Below the pieces are notes generated by a model. It was given only the letters and a program-made list of their open reading frames with translations, did no database searches and was not told the origin of the DNA. DNA of 64,000 nt from Enoplolaimus lenunculus (lineage: Eukaryota > Nematoda > Enoplea > Enoplida > Thoracostomopsidae), in assembly GCA_030248215.1 (NCBI GenBank), contig JASANG010001215.1:148465-212464 (forward strand). The letters are read 5' to 3'. Position numbers and translations under genes: made by a program. Below are positions 25,025 to 35,800 of the stretch, one piece after another (the stretch's first letter is position 1; each line of letters starts with the position of its first letter).

Positions 25025-28000
25025 ATGGCTTCCGTGGTGGTAAACTTATCATATTACCGTACAATTCCTGGTATAATAAAGATTTTAATTTTAGTAAGTT
25101 TTATGAACTCTTTTAATATAAAGTTTTGCGTTTCGGTTATTCTGTTCACTATTTGTTTCAGATATTTTTATTATCCGTTTACACCGTTCACTGCAAAAAA
25201 ATGGTGAGTCAATTTGACTCCCCTCGAAATAGGCTTTTCCAGATTACAAAAACTGAGTCAAATTCGACTCCGCCAAAGTCAAATGTGCGACTCACTGAGC
25301 GATTCATTGAGTCGAATTTGACTCTGGCGGAGTCAAATTTTGACTCAGTTTGTGTAGTCCGGAAAAGCCTATTTCGGAGAGAGTCAATTTGACTCACCAT
25401 TTTTTGCAGTGCTGCATAACGGCAATTTGATGCCATAGAGTATAAACTTTTCTAAGCAACACCGTTCAGTAGTTGCCTAAAATTGGCAAATGGTCCGTTC
25501 CAAATATTCAAATGTTATTCAGGGTAGCCAAACAACTATTATGGGCTCTAACTACAAGAGTCACTACACTGCAAGAAATGGTGAGTCAAATTGACTCTCT
25601 TCGAAATAGGCTTTTCCTGATCACACAAACTGGGTCAAAGTTCGACTCCGCCAGAGTCAAATTGAGTTTAACCTGACTTTGGCGGAGTCAAATTTTGACT
25701 CAGTTTGTATAGTCAGGAAAAGCCTATTTCGGAGAGAGTCAATTTGACTCACCATTTTTTGTAGTGTATATTTTTGTTGTTTTATAGGTGTTCACCTTCA
25801 TTTGCATTATATGTATTGGTTCTGCAACAGACCGATATGGAACGTCTGAAGTTGGCTTTGTCTGGTTTTCGATTATGGTCGGCTTTCTAATAAGCCTGAT
25901 TCTCGTATTACTATATTTGGTAAACATTCCTGAACAAACGCAAAATTTTCCATGGTACTTCTCAGTAAGTGCACTGTAAATTTCAATGACTTGATTACTG
26001 TAGTGACCCGAATAAGAGAGGGGACTGATATTTATTTGGCCTATCGAGAGGGTACCCCCCTGTTATTCGGTTACGGACTGTTATTTACTCTTACTCGGGT
26101 CAGTACAGTAATCAACTCATTGAGAGAATTAGTTATTTCTGATTATTTATTAGTTAATACCTGCAAATATTAACTCACTCCGAGCTGAATTAATTCCGGG
26201 TTAATTGATTAATTAACTCAAAAAAGTTCCATGATACTTCTCTGTAAGTGCACTCTAAATTTCAATTAGTTGATTAATCAACTCACAGAAAAGTTCAAAC
26301 AATTCACAATTCTGAGTTCTGAAAGACCTAATTCAGAGTTCAGACTTCAATAGCGGATTCAACTCATTTTAGTAAAAATCAACTCACTGAAATTTACAGC
26401 GTGTAACTATTTTGCCACGGCAGGGTGCAACCAGAGGAGAAACAACTTATGCCACAGCCGAAACTTGGAAGTCGACAAATTTTCATCAGCTAAAACCGGA
26501 TCCAGAAGTGAAGTAAATGCAGGTGGTCAAAATTTAGGTAAATTCCCAAAGTTTTGATAACAGTATCCTGTAAAAATGTGGTGTCAAAACATTGTTTTGG
26601 TTCATTAAAATTGTAACAAATAAACTATTACTTAATAAAACAACAAAATTCGTTCAATGCAAAACCGCGAACCGCTTCATTATCGAAATTGCCGGAATAT
26701 CCGGCAAATATTGTAACCGAGTCGCAGCCGAAGGTCGATTTTCAATCGGAGCTCGCGGAGTCAAAACTTTGATTGTACCCTGCAATACGGGTAAGTAGGT
26801 AAACTGTAAATCCCAATGTGAGAACTCAGAATTCTGAGTCAAAAACTCACTCAGAGTTAATTAGTCAACTCACCAGGAATCAACTGAAACTCAGAGTAGA
26901 AATCAACTCAACTCAAAGTAAGTTAATGTTTACTGTAATTTCAGAAATAACTATATAATTCTTTAGCTGAGTTGATTAATCAACTCATTGGAATTTACAG
27001 TATATTTTTGTCAATGTTTCTAAATGAAACTCAGAAGACTTTGAAATATTTTTTAAACAATAGGCTGTCTATTATTTTCAACCTACCATTACTCTACCAT
27101 GCGTGGAGCGTTTGTCCAATCTTTAACTTCGTTTCCGGCATCAGTGTGTTTACACCCCTCTTAGTCTTCATACTCAGGGGCAGGATCGGAGACGACTGAA
27201 GTGGCGTTCTCAGGGCCTACACCTTAAAGGGTTCGTGTTACGTTTTTCAAAAATAAATATTTTGAATACTGACAGAAATGTATTTTGACTAATGTTGCTT
27301 TATTAAACTTGAAGATCCGCAATACAATTTGGTCTTACGATTCGGTTTCAGGTCGTAATGTACCCCTGCCTTTAGATGTAATGAAAGCTAATCAGAGTGC
27401 TTAGTGATTTAGGCCATGATTTACTGTTCATGGGTTAACTTTGTTATAGGAACTGGTATATTCAGCGGTGTTTGCGCTGTTTAATTTTGTTAATATATGC
27501 TTAACCGCAGTTTCGGCGTCCAATACAGCATGGCGATGGCAGCGATACTACTACAACTATAATCACGCATCCGATTCATACGTCGCTGCAGCAGTAAGTA
27601 TTAATTCGCAACAATTTCTTTTGTATACTTGTTTCACACATGAATATAGTCAAATGGTATTTAAGGGACAATGACAAATAAGGGACAGCAAATTTTTAGA
27701 AGCGCAAATAAATAGCATTACTGAGATTGATCATTTACATATTACACATCATTCGATTCGTCATTTCCCGGTCTTTACGACGCGTGTTTTTTATTCGTGT
27801 TTATCAGAACACTGCAAGTTTTACACTGCTTATGGATAACAGTATATAAAAAGCAATAAATAATAGCGTCCCTTAAATAGTATAACATGCCCCTTATTTG
27901 CGCAACAGGGTCGCTTAAATAGCGAAAATGCCGTAAACAAGGGAAGAATCGAATAATGTGTTAAAATACTGCTGTGTGCCGGAGTACAAATGAGCAAATC

Positions 28001-30278
28001 AAACATAATGTAGAGAATTTTACGCTGATTCTAGCGGCATAATTTTTGTAACAAAAAATAACAAAATGATAGCGTAGACATAAAAAAAGTTCAGGCTGTC
28101 CTTTAATTCCAGCAGCTGGTATTTTTTAGGTGTCCCTTAAATCCCTTCGTGACTATATTTTCTATTTCATTTGACATCAACATTCAAACTGGAACTCGAA
28201 TCACTTATGCTCGTGCACGAAGCGTTTAGCATCGCCACTCAGCTACAAAAGTTTATTGCTCAAGCTTACAGGGATTTCATGGCTCCCAGTAAAATTTTCG
28301 AACTACAAACGCGTATTAATAATCGTTTTACTGGAACGCATTGTGCATTTTAGTTGCTAATAATACTCCAGTGTTGGTTGCAATATTTGTAACCAAAGTC
28401 AACATTTTTGTCTCAAAAATTTGGTTACGCAACAAAAATCTGGTAGAACAATGGGCCAATGTATTGAACAGGGCCAGAACAGTAGTAAAAGTATATTTCT
28501 AAGCCTAAGCCTATAAGCCTAAGCCTAAGGCTTAAGCAAAAAAATTAGTCTAAAGCTTAAGCTTACATTATTACAGTTACGCCGGAAAACGTTCGGTCAG
28601 GACTACTATACCATGGGCCGAACAATGTATTAATCTACACAATCTTCTATTCAAAGCTATAAAGATTTAGTATCTTTACGTCAATTTGCATATAAAATTT
28701 GCTGGAACAATGCATAAAATACATAAGTGGGCGTTCCAGCTTTAATATATACATGTGAGAATGGGTTATAGATATAGACAGAAATTGAAAATTTTCCATT
28801 CAACTTTCGTTTTAATACCAATCTCAAAAAATGTCCTCATCATGTACTGCTATGCAGTTTGACGATTTGAACGGCCTATGCACGACTAGGACAACCTTTT
28901 CGTCATGCAAGCACAGAAACAAAAGCGCACGGATCGGCCGGCGGAGAAGTCACGTTTCAAAACAACAGAAACCGTCATTCCATTTTTGATCCATGTAAAG
29001 ATCAAGGGCCGACCGGTTTTGTGGACTAGAATAGAGTATGCTTAAGCATTAGACTAATTTTTTTTTGCTTTGGCTTAGGCGTTAGGCTTAGGCTTAGGAA
29101 TATGCTTATAATACTGTTCTGCCCCTGTTTTTTACAATGGCCCCATTTTTTAACCCGTGTGTTTATACCCAAGAAAATTAACAATTTTATCGATATCTCA
29201 TTTGCCATATTCGGCTTTTACGCGCAATTCGTTCGCGGATTTTTTTAGTCCATGAAACTGTATTTACAAACGGGGTTTAATGTTATACTCTTGAGGGCCG
29301 GCCCATTGTCGCACGCAGTGGCGGATCCAGGATCTCAAAATGGGGGGGGGGGGCAAAATTTCACTGGTAATAAACTTATTTTTGACCCACACACAAACCA
29401 CGAACTATAGCCATAAAATTGGCTTTAAAACTAACGCATCAACGCAATTTAGATCTAAAGAACAGGATGGAAACATAAGTTCGGATTTGGTTTTAAACTG
29501 GCACAAATTTAAAGGCAGCTGCTTATACTATTCTGTATAAAACAAAGAAATAAACAGCGTAGAACAGCAATTGACAGTCTATATAATTTTTGTCGAGATG
29601 CTGTTGGGGAGGGCACGGCCTGGGTGGCCCCCCATGGATCTGCCATTGGTCCCAGGGACGACAGAGTGAACGAGCAAATGTAAGTCACTCGTGCTACTAA
29701 AAGCTGAGACGTTGCTGAACGGTGGGGTATCGGTAACAGTAGGACGGTGGGGTTAGTGGCACAACAGGCACCCTTGCGTTGCAAACTTGGGCCCATGTCA
29801 AGATCAGGGGCGGAACGTTTTTCTGTGGGACTGCAATAGAATAAGCTTAAAGTTTAGACTAATTTTTTTGCTTGGCTTAGGCTTATGTTAGGCTTACGAA
29901 TATGCTCTTTCTTACGCTTAGGCTTAGCCTTAGGTTTAGGCTTAGGAATATGCTTATAATACTCTTCCGCCCCTGTTCTATTAGCCCAAACTTGTCAAAA
30001 CTGCGTCTAAAATGCCTATAACTACAAAAAGCGCACAGTGCGTGAAAGTGTCACATTTTCTTGGTCGTACAGTCTTTGAATGTATTCAACTTAACCGGGG
30101 TGAGTTCTAAAGCAAAATTGATGCACTTCAGGTATTCTGCTCACTTTTAATGTTACTCTACGGTCTAAACGCGTTTATTCAATTTCGACTATGGCGTGAT
30201 CTTACAGCAACTGTACGTCCTCCTGACACAATGCAAACATCAGTACCTGCTCATGCTGGCGGTGCTCCGCATTATTGA
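25025..30278 (+). CDS. MARVEL-domain four-pass membrane protein (plasmolipin/MAL/CMTM-like), complete
   Basis: MARVEL proteins act in membrane apposition and vesicle traffic. Four phase-0 exons: 25025-25093, 25788-25964, 27450-27593 and 30132-30278; 178 residues, the size of plasmolipin. The start MASVVVNLSYYRTIPGIIKI leads into TM1 (LILVFTFICIICIGSA). TM2 is FVWFSIMVGFLISLILVLLY, TM3 ELVYSAVFALFNFVNICLTA, and TM4 VFCSLLMLLYGLNAFIQF. A basic and aromatic loop (WRWQRYYYNYN) lies between TM3 and TM4, and the tail is short and cytoplasmic, ending GGAPHY. The order is that of MARVEL proteins. All splice sites are GT-AG. Introns 1-3 hold nested MITEs (M1, M2, M3, M4, M5). I cannot say which subfamily it is from sequence alone. 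No breaks seen. Confidence 0.88.
25189..25411. mobile_element. MITE family M4 in MARVEL intron 1
   Basis: The element is a full palindrome. It starts CACTGCAAAAAAATGG followed by GAGTCAATTTGACTC and ends with the inverse, CCATTTTTTGCAGTG. The middle contains inverted CTCCGCCAAAGTC and GACTCTGGCGGAGTC. Confidence 0.85.
25567..25766. mobile_element. MITE family M4 in MARVEL intron 1, second copy
   Basis: Same structure as 25189-25411, with TA directly on both sides (25565-25566 and 25767-25768), suggesting a TA target duplication. It ends 21 bp before the MARVEL exon 2 boundary, in the acceptor region. Confidence 0.85.
25970..26402. mobile_element. M3 elements (CACTGTAAATTTCAATGA ends) starting at the MARVEL exon 2 donor
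   Basis: Starts CACTGTAAATTTCAATGA, five bases beyond the exon 2 GT, and contains GTTGATTAATCAAC palindromes. It ends with CTCACTGAAATTTACAG. It appears to be two copies side by side, the second starting near 26253, and the first is interrupted by an M2 MITE. Confidence 0.6.
25998..26108. mobile_element. M2 MITE nested in M3, with a TA target duplication
   Basis: CTGTAGTGACCCGAATAA to CGGGTCAGTACAG, flanked by TA at 25996-25997 and 26109-26110. Removing the element and one TA restores TTGATTAATCAACTC, the unbroken palindrome seen in other M3 copies. Confidence 0.9.
26421..26782. mobile_element. MITE family M5 in MARVEL intron 2
   Basis: Ends CAGGGTGCAACCAGAGG and GATTGTACCCTG are inverted. 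The interior has TCCGG and GGAGC words and a poly-A-like AT stretch. Confidence 0.65.
26805..27003. mobile_element. MITE family M3 in MARVEL intron 2
   Basis: Starts ACTGTAAATCCCAATGTGAG and ends GTTGATTAATCAACTC followed by ATTGGAATTTACAGT. Several ACTCAGAGT-type words lie inside. Confidence 0.65.
28454..28619. mobile_element. MITE family M1 in MARVEL intron 3
   Basis: The perfect octamer GAACAATG flanks it (28446-28453 and 28620-28627). The left end is GGCCAATGTATTGAACAGG, the right end CATGGGCC, with repeated CCTAAG inside. Confidence 0.92.
28988..29142. mobile_element. MITE family M1 in MARVEL intron 3, inverted relative to 28454
   Basis: The perfect octamer CCATTTTT flanks it (28980-28987 and 29143-29150). 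The interior carries GGCTTAGGCTTAGG. Confidence 0.92.
29790..29986. mobile_element. MITE family M1 in MARVEL intron 3, third copy
   Basis: The perfect octamer CAAACTTG flanks it (29782-29789 and 29987-29994). Ends are GGCCCATGTCAAGATCAGGG and GCCCCTGTTCTATTAGCC. The TTAGGC-like interior is longer than in the other copies. Confidence 0.92.
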
Positions 30279-30412
30279 AACTTTGCGATCGTTCGCGTGC
30301 GTTGTAAAGTGATTTTCGTATTGACAGTGAAAATTTTATATTATTCCTCTACGGCAGAATATTTTCGGTTTTAACGTCTAATTGCAAGCTAACGATTAGA
30401 ACCGCTTTATAG

Positions 30413-30545
30413 TGACCCGAATACGATGGGGGCAATAAGTATAGAGTCCCCATTTTGAGTCCCAATCAATAAGAGTCTGTATCCTTATAAGAGTCCGTAA
30501 GCGGATAGAGTCTCTAAGCCCTAATTAGAGCCCATAAATGTCAAA
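30413..30545. mobile_element. Partial M2 MITE downstream of the MARVEL gene
   Basis: TAGTGACCCGAATACGATGG followed by the GAGTCCCCATTTTGAGTCC and CCTAATTAGAG segments, as in 12340-12556. The right terminus is not seen. Confidence 0.7.
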
Positions 30546-30890
30546 TGACCTTGTAGTGAAATAATGACACAAGGAAAATTAATATTTTGTTCTTGTTTAT
30601 TTTCTCAAAGTTGCAGCTAAATTTCCGGAGAAACGAAAAAAGACATTGATCGGAGCGTTTATGGCAGGGCTTACAAGATAAAATTTTGCCTCGCTCGCGA
30701 GCTTTCATAGCAGTCCCATAAAACACGGTCTACCCCTGATGTATAGCCGACCGTACTAATTAAAGAGAGAAAGTTTACTTACAAAAACATTAGGTGTTGC
30801 TCAAGCACCTGGTTTATAACATAAGTTTATAACACAGTTTATAGCATACATAAGGTAACTTTGAAAGTTAACACAATGAACACTGTATAT

Positions 30891-31177
30891 CATGGTACAA
30901 CCGGAGGTCTGCCTCCGGCTCTGGCCGAAAATCGGCCTCCGGCTCCGGTAGAATTTAAGCCGCAGGTTCCGACAATTTCAGCAGTAAAATTTTGCATAAT
31001 TTTGAATAATTTATCTCTTTAGCGCGTTTGGCTTTACTTTTGTCAGAATTTCAAGAAAGAATTTTTGGAATTTCGCAGAAAATTAGCGTAAAACCAGACA
31101 ACTTACCAACATATTGCAGTTATGGCTAAAATAAACTATATTATATAATTAACCATCATTTTTCCGGTTGCGCCTTG
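30891..31177. mobile_element. M5-like element
   Basis: It starts CATGGTACAACCGGAGGTC, followed by CTGCCTCCGG words, and ends in TTTTTCCGGTTGCGCCTTG, giving inverted GTACAACCGGA-type ends. Confidence 0.6.
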
Positions 31178-31755
31178 GCTTGTGGGTCATGGTACTTCCG
31201 TCACAGCCACAAGTTAAACAAGTGTTTATATGAAATGAAAATGAGGTACGGAAACCCAAAAAACACAAAATCGAGTTTCGGATTAGTTTGAAATTAAACA
31301 TACACAATAACTCCAAAAACAAATTTCGTGAAGTCACGAACTTGTTTCAGTAATATTTTCTGAATAAAAATAAAAGAATTGTACTCTAATTTTATTTTTT
31401 GGACTAAGTAATTATTGTATTGGCACCAATTAAATATCCATTTTTTGATCATCATTCGTTTCCGCTATTTTTACTAAATTCGTTTGCATCCTGTATGCTG
31501 AGGAATTAGTTTGGAGTGAAAACGACGAGGAAGTCAACAGTTTTTCCAAACCCTGGCAACGAATTTAAATGTGATATTTGAAATCTTACATTTTATACAA
31601 GAGTGAATCGCCAATTATTTTGAATAAATTCTCCTTGTCAATTTAACCAACTGCGCAGGGCCAAAGACCAAACCGCCCAAAAGTATTACGACATAACACT
31701 TTTTATTACAAACTTCAATCAAAATCATTTCAAACTATCACAACGGATGCATCGC

Positions 31756-32240
31756 GCAGGATGCAACCGAATATCCGGATCCAACACAAACCTGACATCC
31801 TCTTCTGGTGAAAAGTATTTCTAAGTTAAGCAATACCATATAGAGCCCTTCACGAAAATTTTGCTGCGGATGCGGTGGGGCTCGAAACCACGACGTACTG
31901 ATTACCTGTCTGCTGCTCTAACCACTGAGCTACGCAGCCACGCAATCTTTTCGCTACAATGGGTATATAAACCATGAGGTTGGTACTACAAGATACGTAT
32001 ATGAATACGCCGCGAATAACTAATATTAAACTATTATTTATGACCAAAAACAATACAATTTTGGTTATGCCTAAACCCTTGTATGAACAAACATACAATA
32101 GCCAGTAACAATAAATTATTAACATAAAACTTAGTTTTAGATTTTGTTTAAATGTATTTAATTATCCAGTACCGGTAACTGCCGGAGCCAGAAATTGTAG
32201 TATCCGGCTCCCGTATGTTTTGGTATTCAGTCGCACCCTG
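31756..32240. mobile_element. M5-like element containing a tRNA-like SINE
   Basis: It starts CGCAGGATGCAACCGAATA and ends CAGTCGCACCCTG. The tRNA-like segment at 31855-31945 lies inside it, so it is younger or was carried along. Confidence 0.5.
31855..31945 (-). mobile_element. tRNA-derived SINE head
   Basis: On the minus strand it reads TAGCTCAGTGG (A box) and GGTTTCGAGCCCC (B box) about 36 bp apart, with the GTGG/CCAC T-stem core intact. The anticodon stem does not pair well, so it is a tRNA-derived repeat and not a tRNA gene. Confidence 0.6.
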
Positions 32241-32756
32241 GTTAATTAATGAATTGGGGTATAAAATGTTTTATTCTTGTATTGTGACACAACCTGTATT
32301 CTACAAAATTGTTCCAAATGAACATTTTTGAAAAGCGTTAAAGATTCAGTTTTTTGACACCTGGAAATATAACGCAAATATCACAGGCTTAACAAAGTAG
32401 CTGCATAAGTTGATGCTAATGTTATGGTTTATCAAACGAACCTCAGCGACTGTAAAGTTTAGTTTTTTACAAACGAAGCTAAATATGTTTAAAACTTAAA
32501 AATCGCGACTATTACTTTTCTGGCTTTGCTAACAAACTCGCAGTAAAATACAACACGACAACCTTCTTGAACCACAAGAACTAAGGTGATTATCACTTCT
32601 CTGTTTTAAAAGAGATCCAGGGCACAGCCAGAAACCTTAGGGGCCTAACGCCTTTGGAATTTTTAGAAACATTTTCAATTGGTCACACAAGACACCAGCC
32701 AACATAAGAAATGTTTATGGAAAACAACTATTTTTGCAAAATCCTGGCTACGCCTT

Positions 32757-32860
32757 TCACTGTAAACTTTCTAAAAAATAGGCTCTACCGGACTACACAA
32801 ACTGAGTCGAATTCGAGTCCGCCAGAGTCAAGTTCGACTCACTGAGCCGCACGTTTGACT
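32757..32860. mobile_element. M4 MITE fragment next to the SPTLC1 stop codon
   Basis: CACTGTAAAC, AATAGGCTCTACCGGACTAC, GAGTCCGCCAGAGTC and an end near GTTTGAC. It sits 12 bp beyond the left SPTLC1 stop codon and so would be in its 3' UTR. Confidence 0.7.
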
Positions 32861-32871
32861 TTTTCTGTTTA

Positions 32872-35800
32872 TTAGTATTGCGAATTTTTCTCGTGCGACG
32901 TGTCAACCATATTTGTGGCTTTCAATGCTGCGGCATGTATTTTCGCTACAGACAACTGTATTTCTTCGGTAGTCAGTTCACTGTTGACCGCAATACGAAT
33001 ACTATAATAAATACAAAAGTAGACCTACTTACAATCCAAAACACGTCATGCCAAAAAGATTAGGCACTGTATTCTGTAAGTACATCATTATTCCAAACAA
33101 AAATTATACACTGACTTAATAAATTTCAAGCTAGCTTACATCATGGATTACAACGCTAATATGCGCCAATAAAAACCTGGAAACTTTACGCATCGTCAAG
33201 AGTGGAATTAAATGCAACCGTGACCGCGCTGAACACCGCGGCTTTGATTGCCATTGGTCGGTCGCTTTTTGGATGCACTGGTCGCAGTTACTGCGACCAT
33301 AACTCAACTGCAACTGCGCTTGCATAGTATTTAAATTTTCATAGTTGATCGTAAACACAGTTACAATCGCGGCGAGGACTCTTACCCAAGTCATAGCCTA
33401 AACCTATGTTTAAGTTATATTACGTTTAACTCTAAAACTTTCAAACCCCGTTTTGGATGTGTGTAAGAGCCATTACAAATTTTACAACCGCTTACCTTGG
33501 CTGAGGCAAAAATAGTTCTTCATTTTGAATGTATCTAGCAACTGTTAGCGCCACACCTTGAGCTCTGCACTAAAACAGAAATCAAGCAGGTTTAAAAACG
33601 TAAAAGGCTTCAATCCTAAATTAATTACAACGCTTATTAAAATCTGCATTTCACATTTCTGTCACAGAACACCGTACAAAGTCTAAGTTCTCACGGAAAT
33701 ATTTGATAATCATTCTGAAAATATACATATTTTGAAGCAAAATTACACTCGTACAACGTTGGGCCACTATTTACACGCCGTTAAGTACATTCTATTTCGC
33801 GATGGTTACTTTCTAGTTTTTAAAATAACACCAGTAAAGGTTTAACCGAACTGCGACTGCAGTCCCGATCAGAGATGTAGCCAAGGGACTGGTTTCAGTG
33901 ATCAGCCGGTTTTAGGATGTTGTTTATGCGGTTTTCAATTGGCAATACAAGAAACAGTTCATTCGAACTATTTACAGGATCTAAGCGCCTTTCCACAATG
34001 TTTGGCTACGCCGATGGTTCTGATTGCACAGTATCACATTTTAACCACTTGCATAAACGCGTTTACAATCACGACTAGAAATGCGACTACAATCGCATCC
34101 ATAACCGCTCCTGGTCACGAACACAGTAAAATAAGTCAAACGCGATTCTGAAATAGCGGCCGCTCCCAAGTGGATGGACGTGAACGCGGTCGCGATTGCA
34201 CATTTAATTCTGTCCATAGCTACTATCTGTCGAACGATTATTATATACATCCTGCTACCTATTTAGCTACATGCTCGAAGACGTTCAAATATTGCAAGCG
34301 CTTGCAACTTACTTCATCGGTAACAGCTTCGAGGAATGTCTGATTGGCAGAACGATTTGTATCGTCATATTTTTTCGAATATAAATGGAAAATTGGGCTG
34401 CCAGAATCACCTTCTACACGGAACGCCTTCAACAGTTTGAGCTCGTTGAGCATAACGTCAGAGTTTACTTTTAATCTACCAAATCTGTCTACAACAAAGA
34501 AGATATAAGAAATTACAATCCAACAATCAAAATAAAGAACATATCACAAACAGATTTGTTAGCTAAATAGCGATGTGATGATACCAAAATTTTTGGCTCA
34601 TGCCGATACGGATGTGGAATCTTATTTACAAACTTTGCCAGTTCTGAACCAATGCCGATTGCAATTTTAATACATGATGCTTAAAGAACCGTTACGATTA
34701 ATACATTACATCATTATAAACGCAGTTACTTAAATGCGAACAACCATAAACCATTATACTTTTACGAGAACGGTTCATTTCAACTAATTTTTTCAAGCAA
34801 AAACCCAAGCAGCATCACAGTTTTAGATTCACATATAGATACCGATTGAAAGAGACCTTGAGATGTTCAGTCAATAAAAAGATAGTATATTTAAACTAAA
34901 ATAATGATGATTCTTTTATGAAACATTCCAGTTTCATTATATTAGTGTCAATTTCATTCAACGTATATGCGACCTATATGCTTTATGACAAACTGCACTA
35001 TAACCAAACATCTAGAGAGGAAGTGTTCTACAGATTATTTTTATTCCATTAGGGTTAGGGACAACTAGGAAGATACGACAATTATCGAATTCATCTTTTG
35101 GTATAAGTTTCGCCCCTGCTCCATGCCAAATCTATTCACCCCCGTTAAATTTGTGCTTGGGCTTGAAAACTGTATCAGGAAGCTTGGTGCATATTGTTGC
35201 TCCAGAATTTGCTATTTACATGGGAACCTGATTTTTATTGTCTCCACATGGCCGTCTTTTCATTTTGGCTCCACCTCCCCAGTCAGCGACTGGTACAATA
35301 GCACGGGTACTAACTTGAAAGCTTTCGCTCGAGCCCAAATCAAGCTTGAGGATAAAGGATTGACCACAGAAGGTCTGATGTCACGAGGCGCCCCCCTTTT
35401 GAAATAGCTACATTGGCGGCTGCGCTTAATTTTTATTTAGCGCATCAATCGTATTACGATAGGTTTCAGAAATTTCGAACATTAACCACCAGGAGGTTGG
35501 ATAAACCCACTTATTTTTTCATTACGTTTGAGTAACAAAACTATAAGAGCAAAGCTTTGGCTTTGTCCTGTTAGCGAACAGTTTACGAGAATTCTGAAAT
35601 AGGCTTCCTTCCATTTTAGTGCTAATGCTTAAAATAAAGTTTCGTTTTTGATCCCTGATCGAAGGTAGAAGGACCATAACTTGGATGTTCTCCAGCGTCC
35701 ACAAAGGCTTCACGCCCTGCACGAACAAATTTACAAGGACGTCATTTCGCAATAATTATTTCAACAATATATTTTAAATTTAGTACATAATGTATCTGAT

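Larger units (their letters stand above)
30279..32871. other. Interval between the convergent MARVEL and SPTLC1 genes
   Basis: No gene is supported. It holds a partial M2, two M5-like elements, a tRNA-like SINE and an M4 fragment, listed separately. The rest is AT-rich. Confidence 0.6.

Noticed and set aside
28171-28353. An extra MARVEL-gene exon (MTSTFKLELESLMLVHEAF)
   Set aside because: It lies in intron 3 without fitting splice phases, and the MARVEL protein is complete without it.
33131-33394. Final SPTLC1 exon starting [13 protein letters not shown]
   Set aside because: The true last exon is 33001-32872 ([15 protein letters not shown], then stop), which joins in phase and matches the family.
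35522-35752. An SPTLC1 exon on the minus strand ([14 protein letters not shown])
   Set aside because: Exon 11 joins exon 12 directly in phase with a gap-free alignment to human SPTLC1; inserting this frame would add residues with no counterpart.
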